A DNA stretch of 64,000 nucleotides from Hippasteria phrygiana (taxonomy: Eukaryota; Echinodermata; Asteroidea; Valvatida; Goniasteridae): positions 237,949-301,948 of the forward strand of contig JAZGUH010000544.1 of NCBI GenBank assembly GCA_037893225.1. Direction: 5' to 3'. The notes below the pieces were generated by a model, which was given only the letters and a program-made list of their open reading frames with translations, searched no databases and was not told the DNA's origin. Each line of letters begins with the position of its first letter. Within the stretch, counting starts at the first letter, position 1. Made by a program: the position numbers and the translations under genes. Of the stretch, positions 22,823 to 34,406 are shown piece by piece.

Positions 22823-23030
22823 CCCCTTGACCTCAAGTTTTAGATGGAGGCGCCAGGGTGTCAGGTAGGGTTGTGCAGCCAAGTGAAATGGAAACAAGAG
22901 GCTTGTGCAGCCATGCATAACGTACACAATACCCCAATAATGGATTGAAACTGCAGAGATTGGCACAAAGTCAACCGGCCAGGTGGCAATTTTCAATCTG
23001 CATGTATTTGTGTCCACTGGTGGCAAGGGG
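22823..23030 (+). mobile_element. TTAA MITE, second subfamily
   Basis: Left TTAA at 22819-22822; right flank decayed to TTGA. Inner motif CCAGGTGGCAATTTTCAATC as in 18803. Confidence 0.78.
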
Positions 23031-23592
23031 TTGAGAACAATATGCAGCTGTGCAATATTTTGTGGTTCTAATCCTACGTTGTGTCGTGAAATCGGCTGCA
23101 GGTTCACAGATGTTGTGAAAAATACCACTTTGATCTTTAATTCCAACATGTCAAAAGTCATTGTCAGAAACCCTTGTAAAGACCAGAAGTGTGCAACGAA
23201 AGTATATGGGCAGTTCTACAGCAATAGGGACAAAACTTTTAAAAATTCAAACTCTTCGATAAGTTTTCTTTTATGTCTGGATTGCATTCTGCATATATTG
23301 CGGACAAGAAATGTTTTACTAAATTAGCTCGCAATATTGTGTAAAATAATATTCTTGAATATACTACGGGAGGACTTTTTGTGAGATTTCTCCAACGTTA
23401 GTGACATAACGTAAGTGACGTCTTATGAGTAAGTCTTTTTAATGCCTTGTTTGGTAGAAATTAATAATAATTAATAATTTGATATCCATTTATTTTGAAA
23501 CCGAAATATGGGCAAACAAATTGTGATATTCGATATTATCGTGATGACGTCACTTTTTCCTTTACGAAAGAACGGAAGAATAAAAAAAATTG

Positions 23593-23883
23593 AGGTCCGC
23601 CGGGATTGAGCTTGGGTCCGCCGGGATTGAGCTCGGGCATGCCGGGATTGAGCTCGGGTACGCTAAAATTTAAAATCAAGGCCACCGAGATTGCAAATCG
23701 GGGCCGGCAGGATCGGGGCCGGCAGGATCGGGGCCGGCAGGATCGGGGCCGGCAGGATCGGGGCCGGCAGGATCGGGGCCGGCAGGATCGGGGCCGGCAG
23801 GATCGGGGCCGGCAGGATCGGGGCCGGCCGGATCGGGGCCGGCCGGATCGGGGCCGGAAGGATCGGGGCCGGAAGGATCCGGG
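23593..23883. repeat. Two adjoining GC-rich minisatellites
   Basis: A 21-bp unit (GGTCCGCCGGGATTGAGCT core) occurs three times at about 23593-23660. A 15-bp unit GATCGGGGCCGGCAG then occurs about 12.5 times at 23697-23883, with CAG, CCG and AAG variants toward the right end. Confidence 0.95.
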
Positions 23884-24022
23884 CCAGGTTGACAAAGTTT
23901 CACTCGTTGAGTATAGTTGGAGTACTACATGTACGACATTTACCTTCACAACTTAACTTCTTTACAGCACTCCAGAAAGACGAGCGTTTGTTTCTGTTTC
24001 GGCATTGTTGATTAGTAACAGC

Positions 24023-24269
24023 CAGAGTTGTATTCGAGTCCCTGCAAGTCCTGTCACAAGTCCCTGCAAGTCCTGTCACAAGTCCCTGCAAGTCCATCAC
24101 AAGCCCTCCAGTCCTAATCCCAATCACAAGCTATTCAAATGAGCTGTGACAAAGGCATTCCTTTGTCATTGTTCATCCAGTTACTTGTGACCGGCTTTAT
24201 GAAAGGACTTCTGACTGGGCTTGCGAAAGGACTTGTGAAAGGACTTGCAGGGACTCGAATACAACTCTG
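24023..24269 (+). mobile_element. hAT-like MITE (CAGAG ends)
   Basis: Ends CAGAGTTGTATTCGAGTCCC and GGGACTCGAATACAACTCTG. A short CAAGTCC repeat lies after the left end. Confidence 0.75.
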
Positions 24270-26107
24270 GTACTAACAGCTGATAATTAACACCATGGAA
24301 GATCACACATGAGCTGTCAAAAAACGATCGTACATGTATTGTATGTCTTGTGTACACAAGACAGACATTGTACAATGTACAATGCATGCAATGCATGTGC
24401 ACTAGGGGTTGGCCTTAATAAAACAATTGCCATAACCCTGGGTTTTTAGCCTTTTCTCAAGACGAAGTTCACTACGTGTTAGTGGCCTGTACATGCATTG
24501 TACAATGGGAATAAGACAGTGGCATTCAGTGTGGTTGCTTGCACTTGACCAAGGCTAGAATATATCACGTTCCATATAATGAACAGTGCAAAGACATGAC
24601 GGCAACAAAGTCATGTCGGGGTTTAGAAAACGGTAAAAGAAACGTCCATATTTCGTACATCATACATTATGTACTTTTCTATCGTCCAATTTATTGGAAA
24701 TAACTGGAATTTCGGGCAAGGTAAGCTGGATTAATTCACACGTAATACACACTTAGAAAAATCTTCAACGCTGTGATAAGCTACATACATGTACATGTAT
24801 CGCGATATTCTTCGGTATAATCAAATTCCCCGATATTCGGGTTTTTTTTTTTAAAGGGGCCGATTTGATTTTCGATTCGACAGAAATATCGGGAAATATC
24901 GTCATATCGAACACCCTAAGTAGAAATATTGCTACGGTAAATAGAGATTAGGTTTGTGTTTATTTAGTATTTACTATTAAAAGCAGCGGAATCTTGAATT
25001 GATTTATGGGCCACAAAGAGGCCCATTCTCAAGACATTGATCAAATGTAGCCCAGATTATCTCAGAGCCTAAATGTATGTATCACCTTACCCCCCATACT
25101 GCCACCCTAGGAGCCCATTCAATTAAAGGTTCACCCGTGGAATGGATCCTGGGCTATTATTCTGCTCACGCACCCCAGGTTTGAACGAAAATAGACCCTC
25201 GAGACAAATTGATTGAGCGTGTACCTGTGGCTTGTTATTAGGTTACCGCCTGAATGTCAGGTGTGAGATCCTCCCCGGTGCATACTGGGAAATGCGCTAT
25301 GAATAGTCTTGATTCAAGATGTTTTGGAATTGTCGCCCAGTCCACAGTGTATTTAGCGTGTTTGCGTCAGAGATGCTTTGTGTTGCTCAAAAGGTCAGTT
25401 GTTGGATTGCAGATTATTCCCACAGGTCAGAACTCAGGAGTCAAACTGGGCTTTATATACTTATATATTTATTTATTTATTTATTTGTATTCAGCTATCA
25501 CAAGTACAGAAACAACACAATAAAACTATAGAGAAGACATTACAAAGTGCAAGCCTTACGGAACATCTAAAAAGCAAAATGAATCACTATCTAGAAAGGC
25601 TATCAAAACAACAATCTAAAAAACAGCTACATGTAGGACATACAATGTAAATGTAAAAATAAATATTAATAAAATCAAGATCAATATACAAAACGTGTAG
25701 TTAGCGGTTCCGTATAAAGTGTGGAACTGCTATTGTTCAGATTTAGGTGTTTTTATTTTTTTTATTTTAATTTTTACTTTACCAAAATCCTGTTCATTTT
25801 GTAAATGTTAAAAAAATGTGACCGGTGACTCATCAAACATTTGAGTGCCCTCTAGCGGCAGGTTGAAATGTGTTGGAAATGAACTTTGAAGTGATGTCTG
25901 TGGCGAAGTTTGTGGTAATCACTTTCTAATTAGTACGAAACGATGACCCTTATGCAGACACTAAATGCGTGAGACATCATCAGACTGGAAATTACAACAA
26001 AAAGACCGGTTTTCCTTCGAACGTTGTTGAAAAAAATCGACCGTGGGAGTTTTTTCATTCAAATGGCACAGTAAAGGTAGGACTCAAGCTTTCTTGTTTG
26101 TCTTGGT

Positions 26108-26404
26108 CAGGGATGTATTTGAGTCCATCACAAGTCCCTGCAAGTCCCTGCAAGTCCCTGCAAGTCCCTGCAAGTCCCTGCAAGTCTCTGCAAGTCCCTG
26201 CAAGTCTCTGCAAGTCCCTGCAAGTCCATCACAAGCCCTGCTGTCCTAATTCCAATCGCAAGCATTTCAAATGAACTTTGACAAAGGCATTCCTTTGTCA
26301 CTGTTCATCCAGTTCATCCAGTTGACTGGCTTTTTGAAAGGACTTCTGACCGGACTTGCGAAAGGACTTGTGAAAGGACTTGCAGGGACTTGACTACAAC
26401 TCTG
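26108..26404 (+). mobile_element. hAT-like MITE with CAAGTCCCTG array
   Basis: Flanks gtcttggt and gtcttggc match at 7 of 8 bases. The array of about ten 10-bp units (CAAGTCCCTG, some CTCTG) spans 26129-26230. Ends CAGGGATGTATTTGAGTCC and GACTTGACTACAACTCTG. Confidence 0.82.
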
Positions 26405-27469
26405 GTCTTGGCCATCAGCACACTCGGACATGCCCTATGGCCCCTTTAGAATTTCACTCTGACTGCCCCGGGAAGTGTGATGGTACAGAGCATGTGTAGC
26501 CAATGGGGATTCCAGCCTGCCATAATATACCAATAGAGGGCAGTATATAACCAGACTGGTAACAGTTCGGGAACACCACAGGATTCCCCGGCAACTTCTT
26601 ATGTCAATAGAGGGCGTTACATAGCTTGACCGGTAACTGCCCCATAGCATTAACGCTAACGTTCTAGGCATTACTTTGGTATAAAGAACTGAGTACTAAA
26701 GAATACTACTTACATGTACATGTAGTATTTTGTAGCACTGAGTCTCTCTGTAACTGATGAATGGGTGTGTAATGACAGCAGTCTAGATACTGGCAACTAC
26801 AAAATACTAATATGTAATACAGTTAAGTTACTGGGTAAATTATATTTGTTTCAATGAATTGGATGGCCAAGATAAAAAAAAATTATCATCTGTGAAAACC
26901 AGTAATTCATACTGCGTTTCTGCCTTAGATGATAACAAACATTTTTCCTCTAAACCGAGCAACCTTTAAGTACTAACAGTACTACATATTACTACGTACA
27001 CTATTTGGGATGAAGTACCAAATACTAAAAATTACTACAGGCATTGCACACAGGTACATGTAGGTGAGAGTACTGCATACTACATTTGACTGCTAGTAGT
27101 ATTTTGTAGCTTTAGGTGATGTTAGGGTTAAAGTCATACACGTAAAAATCTTGAACACTTTTTAACTGAAACGTACAATGTACATGTACATGTACATCTT
27201 GTCAAGAGACTCGTGCACAGCAGAAAAGGCTGAACCATTCTGTACTCATCCTCGGGAGGGAAACAGGTTGCGTATTGTATTTGGATTTAGGTGTAAGTTT
27301 AGATTTTAGAATTTTAAATCAACTTAAATATTGCGTTTGGTTTTGTGTCCATTTCTGCGAATGCATGCACACAACTTGTTTAATTTGTCACAGAGCTGAC
27401 ATCCTGATGAATTATCCAAATACCCACACAAGTAAGGTTTCTGATGTCACATCAAGGGCTAGGAAATAT

Positions 27470-27926
27470 GTGACCCGCTCTGCAAAAAGGGCACTTATCA
27501 TGCTTATGTTGCAAAATTTGAAAATAGTGTTTTATATATAGCTGGAAAGGCCATTTTGAAGGCTTTCATATGGTATATGTCTGAGGTCTCTAGCATTTTG
27601 CAATCACGAGATATTTGGAAATTTGCATGTTTGTTTTCAGGAATTTCTTGAAATGACTTAAGGAGAAACAAGCTATTTAAAAAAAAAAAAAAAAGCAATA
27701 GATGGAAGCACTCGACAAAAACACATTCTTTTTCCAACTTTATTAACTGAAATCAAAGATTTTTGTTATGAAATAGAATAATATACATGTAGGTATCAAA
27801 GATGCAATAAATTCCCTCCCTTCAAAATAACTTGTTTTAAGAATTGTCCACCCTCTTCACATTGAACGGCCCATAACTCGTAAAAGCATACAGCGACTTA
27901 TGTGCCCTTTTTGCAGAGCGGGTCAC
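27470..27926. mobile_element. GTGACCC-ended MITE
   Basis: 457 bp with inverted ends GTGACCCGCTCTGCAAAAAG and CTTTTTGCAGAGCGGGTCAC, flanked by ATAT on both sides. The interior is the inverse of 48401-48843. Confidence 0.85.
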
Positions 27927-28001
27927 ATATTTGCATTTACCAGAATCTGCACATTAAACACAGGAATATTAACCCTGAACCCCTGTGCATTTTTCCTATT
28001 A

Positions 28002-28390
28002 CGAATGTGCATTTACGGGTAGTACAGGAATTGGGTACCCAATTGAAAAACAGCACGGGTACCCATGGTAGCCAGCCCCAAAAATTAAATCTCCAAAATT
28101 GCTGTTCATATTGTTCATAAAGGTCCACTCGATACATACATGTAGCTTTACGGTGTAAATTGCATTTTCACAAGTGTCATAAATGTTAATCTGTTTTGTT
28201 TTTCCATGTACCGTGGTTTTCATTTTGAAAATTCCCAACAAATGACATTCAGAAACTTTCTTTTTTTCATTGAAAACTTACGAGGTAATATGTTAATTCG
28301 GTTATGATTACTCCATTCCGTAATCTCGAACTAGTTTCTGACATTAGCAGTTGGGTATTCGAATACCCGGTTCAGCTGCACAGCCCTATT
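28002..28390. mobile_element. hAT-like MITE relative, decayed
   Basis: Left GTGCATTTACGGGTAGTACA and GGGTACCC motifs and right ACCCGGTTCAGCTGCACAG resemble the ends of 11925-12750 in inverted order. Target duplication not resolved. Confidence 0.55.
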
Positions 28391-28863
28391 CCTCGTCAGA
28401 TTCCAATAGGTGTTCTCATTGAGTGATCCTCTACATTGCCACTGTCCAGGTTGTATTGTAAAGTTTGGCGTGATCGCTGACTTTTACGGCATTATGGGTT
28501 TATGACTTCTGACTAGTGCCATCCTGAACATACAAACTGACAAACTACGAAACTGCTAAAATATGGCACCTGTACGGTAATTTGTTAAACTTGAAAAAAA
28601 CAAACATCCAAAACTGTGCAGGGAACTAACGGCACATTCTTTGTACTTGAGACATGTAGCACACTGTAAAGTTATGGTACCAAGGCTCTACAGTGCTGAA
28701 TCCATCAAATTCTAATAGAGCAAATCCATGTGTTTAATGTTGGTGGATTTAAAAGGGTTAATGAAATAAATAACCGGTAACACAGTACAGGGTGAGGAAA
28801 AAAAAACCAAGTGGACTGCAGTCATTTCAACATCAGTTTCACAAATTCTGAACTGCCCTTTAG

Positions 28864-29038
28864 GCAAATCGCAATGGATACAGGCAAAGTGACATACAAC
28901 GGGGCGTGCAGCCACATGGAGGGTATTCTACACAACTTGGAGGAGGGTCGGTCCAAGCTGGACAGCCTGTGGGCTAGCCGACGGATGAAGCTGGAACTGT
29001 GCCTACAACTCAGACAGTTTGAGCGAGATGCATTAGAG
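28864..29038 (+). CDS. Trio: Trio exon c: spectrin repeat
   Basis: 175 nt. The first base completes the Arg codon left by the exon ending at 22293, giving LRQIAMDTGK across the junction. The exon ends RQFERDALE before donor gtgagc. The motif MKLELCLQLRQFERDA matches vertebrate IKLELFLQLRIFERDA. The acceptor is ctgcccttta g, and this start is chosen because it restores frame with both neighbours. Spectrin-repeat helix. Confidence 0.94.
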
Positions 29039-29386
29039 GTGAGCGGACATTAACCCTCAAAGAGCCAGGGGCAGAATCCCCCCCCCCCCCCCCCCCCCCC
29101 CCCCCCGCCCCCCGCCCCCCGCCCCCAACTGCGCTGGCTAAAACAGGAAGCATTTTAGTTGAAACCGTTCAAACATCGGACTAGAAGATAAATCCGTTCT
29201 GGTTTAGTGCTGGTTCCATTTTAGTGGCGAGATAAACCCGATTTGGTGTAACTTTAATATGTTCAGACAACATTTTAGCAGAAAAGTTACACCAAATCGA
29301 GTTCAACTACTGTTTTAAGGGAATTTTAAAACGGTGTCTGAACGTACCGGTTTGGTGATGGTGTACATTTCTTCTTTGACCCCCAG
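29039..29386. other. Intron, 348 bp, with poly-C run
   Basis: Begins with an uninterrupted run of 29 C from 29078, extended by G-interrupted C to about 29126, only 40 bp after the donor. Most of the rest (about 29128-29345) is the right end of an element that also occurs at 55564-56347. Confidence 0.8.
29128..29345. mobile_element. TGTCTGAAC-ended element, right part
   Basis: Shares GAAACCGTTCAAACATCGG, AGATAAACCCGATT and AAGTTACACCAAATC segments with 56110-56347. Ends 42 bp before exon d. Confidence 0.65.
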
Positions 29387-29530
29387 CTGTCCACCCAGCT
29401 GCCAAGGTACACTGCAGAGATGCATGGTGCCGATTTCAACTTTGACATTGACACGGCCGACCTGATGCTGAAGGAACACTTGGATTTCTTTGACGGCATG
29501 CAGGAGAGAACGGTGCAACTTATACAGAAG
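29387..29530 (+). CDS. Trio: Trio exon d: spectrin repeat
   Basis: 144 nt, 48 codons, phase 0 at both ends, acceptor tgacccccag, donor gtgagc. The peptide LSTQLPRYTAEMHGADFN to VQLIQK aligns with the vertebrate region between FERDAID and VIHQGQDLLQ. It is the least conserved of the spectrin exons here, and the Trp of vertebrate LESWND is not evident. Reading past the donor gives only intronic sequence. Confidence 0.88.
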
Positions 29531-30905
29531 GTGAGCATGTCCAGGGGAATGGGCAACGATTGTCCCGGGGAGACAGGGGGGCCATGTACCCGCAATATTT
29601 GTGGCGATGGGGAGGCCTGTGGCAATGTTCCATTCAGTGACATAACTGGGTGAAATTTCTTTGGGAACCTGGGGGTGCACACATTTTTTCAAGGGGGCAC
29701 TGAAAGTACATGAACTGCGGCTTGTTTGATTGTTTTTGTATTTCAAATGGGGTACCCCACAGAGGGGGGGGGGGGGGGGGGGGGAGGGGGCACGGTTGTC
29801 AACTGGTGGGCATGTCTAGCTTGCCCTAGACTTTCCTAGAAACATTTCCTGAGGATAAGAAACAAATCATGGCAACCTTTTCGAACAATTTTCCAGGCAG
29901 GAAAAATTTGGAGAAATTTTTTTTTTTTTCAATTGATTTCAGGGTAAGAACAAATTGGGGTAACCTTTTTGAAATATTCTGCACACCCAAAATATTTTGG
30001 GATAATCTTTTTAGATGTTTGGGCCACTGTCCCCCCTCTATCGTCAGTAGATATCACCACCCTTTTCTTGGGGGGAGAGAAGTCATCAATGTGGGCCATA
30101 CAGCCACCCATCTAGTTATCATGTAATAGGAGAAGTGTTGGCATCTCCTAAGATAGTACATGTACCACATTAGGACAAGATGGACAGATCTATCTTAAAC
30201 CATTGACAGCATCGTGCATGGTCACTGGTAATATACTCAACTGAACTGGCACACGGCTAGCAGCCATTCGTTAAAAGACAGAATACTCAGATGGTACATC
30301 CATCACGTGTACACTTTTGCCTCTGTCGGCTCATTCAAGATAGCAGTTCCTGTTGAGCCGTCTGCCTCCTGCTAAAAAGACTGCATTGACTGGGACTGTG
30401 TTTAACAGGAATATTTAGCACAGAAGAAGTGATAGGAGAAATCCTGCCAGACTGTGATGGTTGAGAATTCTGCTGGTTGAATACTCGTACATGTAGCATT
30501 TCGGGCCTATCATTCTTTTCTCCTTTTCAACCTTGGATCATGATTCTGGAGAGTCTGGGGACACCAGTTTTTCTGTCTGGTGCTGTCTGATGCGCACACG
30601 TACAGAAACAAATATGTGCAAGTGTTAGCGTCGTAGCCTGTGGTTTGTAGTTGAGCCATTTCTGATGACTTGATTTGTAATGAGAAGGCTAACTTCAGAT
30701 ACGATTTGTGTTTTGGAAAAACCGATGCACATAAGGTTTGTAATACATGAGTATGAATGCTGCAGCACTTGGGTTAATGTCCAGTAATATTTGACTACAT
30801 GAATATGATACAAGCAATGCAACACTGGCATCTACAACCCCCAGACTCGTCTAAGAGTAACTTCACCCCACTAGACCTGTAACCCTGATTCTTGTACGTA
30901 CACAG
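29531..30905. other. Intron, 1.4 kb
   Basis: Includes a run of 21 G at 29764-29784. No gene or well-bounded element is visible. The antisense open frames overlapping 29315-29746 are shadows of the exon and its flank. Confidence 0.6.
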
Positions 30906-31106
30906 GGTCGAGACCTCCTGCAGCTGTTGCAGTCGACGGGCATCGAGCTGATGGCCAGCGGTCAGTTCACGGCCCAGACCAGGGTCCAGGTGCTCCTAGA
31001 TGACATCAAGGATGGCTACCTGGAGCTGGAGGACATTGCGGAGGTGCGGCGGGCCAAACTGGAGCAGTGCAGGAACCTCCGAGAGTTTGAAATCGATGCC
31101 GAGCAG
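30906..31106 (+). CDS. Trio: Trio exon e: spectrin repeat
   Basis: 201 nt, 67 codons, phase 0. Begins GRDLLQLLQSTGIELM, matching vertebrate GQDLLQYVNEVQASGVELL, and ends EQCRNLREFEIDAEQ, matching EQCVQLRHLQAEVKQ. Acceptor is tacgtacacag, donor gtcagt. Covers two helices at a spectrin-repeat boundary. Confidence 0.95.
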
Positions 31107-32650
31107 GTCAGTACTGGCAGTTTCTATTTTTACTTGAGCCGTGATCAATTATTTTTTGTAAAATGTTACCAAGACGATGGTAAAAAACTCCAATGGTAAA
31201 TTTTTTACGGTGTTAAAACGTGTTTTGACTTTTACCGAGACTGTGGTTAGAGTAACGGAGCTGACAGTAACACAAGTCTGGCACCCTATCCCTGTTCATT
31301 ATAACAGACAACCTTATGAAACACATCTTCCCCAATGGCAGCAATTATTGATGCACTGTTGGGAAGTAAAATTGAAATCACCCAATACAAGACTAAAAGC
31401 CACTCTAGTGAAAGGGTTACGATCAGAGGTGGTAGGGTTTGCAACATTTTGAATTGCCAACCCTACCACCCTTACGGTTTTCCTGGCCCCAGATCTAAAA
31501 AGAGATTCAATCTTCAACAGATTCCAGAGACATTATTCCACTTTTCAGACCTATGAGCTCCGTTCGCCAACAAAAGATGGCACTTTTTCACCTAGCAACG
31601 ATGTCCCATGGGCGGGTCACATACAATTTTGCTGGTTTCACATACGCCATTCCTCGTTCATGTGATAAACGTATACCAGGGGGATTGGATAGACTGTTCG
31701 TGGACTCTCTTTTTTCGCGGTTTTGATTCTGAATAATAGAGGTGGGAATCGGACACTCCACAACCCAAATTAAAGTCGGGCAAGATGGCGTCGACAGTGA
31801 CTACCCCGACTCTCCATTTCTTTCTGTTGAGTACATGTGCACGGAGCCAATAGACCCCAGGCGAGGCAACTTCCACCGGCGGTGAGACCAACTCACCTCC
31901 CCAATTAATGAGTACAGTGCATAAAGAAATGACAAACTAGCCTAAGAAGTATACGCACACTGCACGCACAATGTACCTGTGTCATGTGACCCTCACACTG
32001 TGACCGAATGTACAGCTTTCCCACACCACTATATTAACTCACACTGGACTTATCGTCGTAGGGGCAAATTGACCTCATCAGTTTAACTGGGCAGAGATTG
32101 GCCGGGCAAAGGAACTCTGTAAAAAGTAACCCAGAGGAAAATTTCCCAGACTGTTTGTACTTTGACTTGAAATGAGCAAAGTAACCATCATCTCGGTGAG
32201 TTTTACAGAAAAAAAAGTCCAATACAGACACGACCTAAGAGTGTTTCTTTCTTGATTTCTCATCACATGAAAGGAAAAAAAAATCAAGTGGTAGGAAAGC
32301 ACATGTGTTATCTATTTGTGAAGGAATTTTTGGCGGAAATGAAATTTGAATTCCAGAGATTCCCTACTTGGCTCAGCAATAATGAGGAAATCAAACGAAC
32401 CTTGCTGGTGGAACTTCCGTACAAATTGTAGAAATATGTGATGCAGTAATCCCTAAAGATATACTGCTGCCCAAGGACGGAGCCCTGGGGCAGAGGACAA
32501 CAAGAATAAACAAAAATCTTGGAAAGTCATGAAAAAGTCATTCCATCTTTAGATTTCTGCGACAGACTTTACTTACAACCTACAAGTCGTAAGTGCAGAT
32601 GCATTTTGTAAAATCTGGTGTGGAGTTGCCAAGTTGAGACAAGTAACTGC

Positions 32651-33263
32651 AGGCCCGTTGCCAGCTCCGGGCATAATTTTCCGACTTTTTTTTCCTTGAA
32701 ATTCCTACTTTTTCCAAAACGGAAATCTCATTGAATATTTTTAATATTCGTAAAACAATCCACAAGGGAAACTGACCAGCTAAATTTGAATACATTTTCA
32801 AAGTGAACAAAGAATAACTGGCAGGAGCGGGATTCGAACCTGCGCCCTCTGAATGCGACCTCGAGGTCGACTGGAGGTCGCAGGTTCGCAGGTTCGAATC
32901 CCGCTCCTGCAAGTTTTTCTTTGTTCACTTTGAAAAAATATTTTTAATAACAGTATTACACACTGTCATATGAAAATCACACACACATTAATTAGGGCTT
33001 GAGTGCAGGATTACTGCAACTTTAGCTTAAAGAGCTTATTTGAGGATGGAGCAACGAGTGTTGTGAGTACAGAGCATGCCAAATGAGGCTTGTGATGCAG
33101 CAGACATCAGTGAGTATCAATGAAAACTACTTCTTAAAGCCCGCAAAAGTCCTACTTGTATACTGATTTGGTCCTCCAAAGTCCTAGTTTTGTCCTGTTT
33201 TTGGACGAAAATTTTGATCCTACTATTCTCCTACTTTTTCACCTGGGCCTGCTTGAAAGCCTG
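32651..33263. mobile_element. CAGGCTTTC-family element, left end damaged
   Basis: Right end GCTTGAAAGCCTG at 33251-33263 and interior TCCTACTTTTTC and GTCCTCCAAAGTCCTA match 17808 and 56636. The left end is not clear. A tRNA-like foldback is inserted at 32755-32940. Confidence 0.65.
32755..32940. mobile_element. Head-to-head tRNA-SINE 3' halves
   Basis: GGCAGGAGCGGGATTCGAAC at 32819 is mirrored by GGTTCGAATCCCGCTCCTGC ending at 32910. Each arm is followed by the SINE tail motif (TTCTTTGTTCACTTTG) and the left arm also by ATCCACAAGGGA, both seen at 51690-51815. Confidence 0.7.
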
Positions 33264-33290
33264 CATGTTCTTTTCTTTTTTTTGAAACAG

Positions 33291-33410
33291 GTTGAGAGCT
33301 GGATCAAGAGTGCAGAGAAGATGCTGCTGATGGTGACATCAGTGCCAAACAGCTTTGAGGAAGCTGAACGACTGCAGAAGGAGCATCAACAGTTTGAAAA
33401 TGCTATAGAG
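33291..33410 (+). CDS. Trio: Trio exon f: spectrin repeat
   Basis: 120 nt, 40 codons, phase 0. The peptide starts VESWIKSAEKMLLM, like vertebrate VLGWIRNGESMLNA, and ends EHQQFENAIE, like EHEQFQHAIE. The acceptor tttgaaacag follows a T-rich tract and the donor is gtaggc. The conserved Trp of the spectrin-repeat first helix is present. Confidence 0.96.
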
Positions 33411-33652
33411 GTAGGCCGCCATCCCATTGGTCGTTACATGACAACTGCAGCTTTGGCTCAGAATTCACCCCCCTTGAGAAATGCTGATAGTAGATACCAA
33501 AACTGGTGCTTGACATCAGAAGAGGGTCCGTGGAGTCCTACCGACATATAATGCTGAGTCTTGTCAGGAGTTGATTCCATTTGACACCGACTTACACTTA
33601 CATCTAGTTCCTTTTCTTAGAGCGATATCCGTTTTTCTCTCCGAATCTTCAG

Positions 33653-33844
33653 AAAACTCAACAAAGTGCAATACGTCTCCATGACAATGCTTACAAGTTA
33701 CTGGAGGTGCGGCATTACGACAGCGAGCGTATTCAGACTATTGCCACCAGTGTGGATCTGCGGTGGTCTCGCCTTGTCCTGCGGTCAGAGGACCGTAGGA
33801 AACTCTTCCAATATGCAGCTAGTTTTTACAAGACGTCGGAACAG
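33653..33844 (+). CDS. Trio: Trio exon g: spectrin repeat
   Basis: 192 nt, 64 codons, phase 0, separated from the previous exon by only 242 bp. Begins KTQQSAIRLHDNAYKLL and ends FQYAASFYKTSEQ, matching vertebrate VNASVAFYKTSEQ. The helix motif RWSRLVLRSEDRRKL is equivalent to HWQQLMLKMEDRLKL. Acceptor is gaatcttcag, donor gtaaga. Confidence 0.96.
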
Positions 33845-34406
33845 GTAAGATTGTAAAAAGCGAAGTAATCACGGTGTGGTTTGTACTGTTTGTCGTGCCC
33901 TTAGGATGAGCAGAACTTCAAGGAGAGGTGATGATTTGGGAGGAAGGGGGATGTTGCATACAGATGTTCACAGGAAGGGAATTTCATTGATATTATTTTA
34001 TTGGAATTCCATTTCATTATTTATAAGTGGTTTGTTTGACTAGTTTTTTGTTCTATTTTCACATAGGCCTAGGTCAGTATAAAAAAAAAATGTGCATTAT
34101 TTGCCTGATTGGTTTTGCTGTAGTTGAGCAATTTGATTTCTTTAAACAATTGACTTAATGTTTCATAAAACTTAAAACTGAAATGTTTCATATGCTGTAT
34201 TTTCATGTGTCCAGAGCGTTGCAGTTTTATGTTAAATGTAAGACACAAACACTTGAAGAAAACCTAGAAAGTTTTTGTAAACACTATATTAAATTTTTTT
34301 CTAATTGCTATTTGTGGCATATTTGATTAGCTGTTACTGTTCTCCTGAAACTAAAATACAGGTGATTCAAACGTGTCCTGGAATTGAGCCCCAAATACTG
34401 CATATC

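Larger units (their letters stand above)
22294..28863. other. Intron, 6.6 kb
   Basis: Contains a TTAA MITE (22823), a 21-bp then a 15-bp minisatellite (23593-23883), hAT-like elements with CAAGTCCCTG arrays (24023 and 26108), a GTGACCC-ended element (27470) and a hAT-like MITE relative (28002). The stretch 24430-24920 ends in a TATCGAACACCCTA motif that could be one hAT-type end, but I could not find its partner. 24920-26100 and 26410-27460 show no gene, only AT-rich sequence and a TTTA-rich run near 25455. Confidence 0.7.
31107..33290. other. Intron, 2.2 kb
   Basis: 31107-32650 shows no element I can bound. 32651-33263 is a CAGGCTTTC-family element interrupted by inverted tRNA-like halves (32755-32940). 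Its right end lies 27 bp before the next exon. Confidence 0.6.

Noticed and set aside
23536..24011. Open frames on both strands with GAGRI, RQDRG or PDPAG repeats
   Set aside because: Artefacts of the 15-bp GC-rich minisatellite.
24430..24920. hAT element ending TATCGAACACCCTA
   Set aside because: Only one plausible end was found; the left partner near 24400 is too weak to call.
21564..26230. CRISPR-like arrays
   Set aside because: All tandem arrays here have units of 10 to 21 bp with no unique spacers, in an intron-containing animal gene.
27504..27737. Similar proteins at 27504-27737 (minus) and 48519-48818 (plus)
   Set aside because: The similarity is that of the GTGACCC-ended MITE itself, copied in opposite orientation. 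There is no domain, and a third, shorter copy at 11995 lacks the frame.
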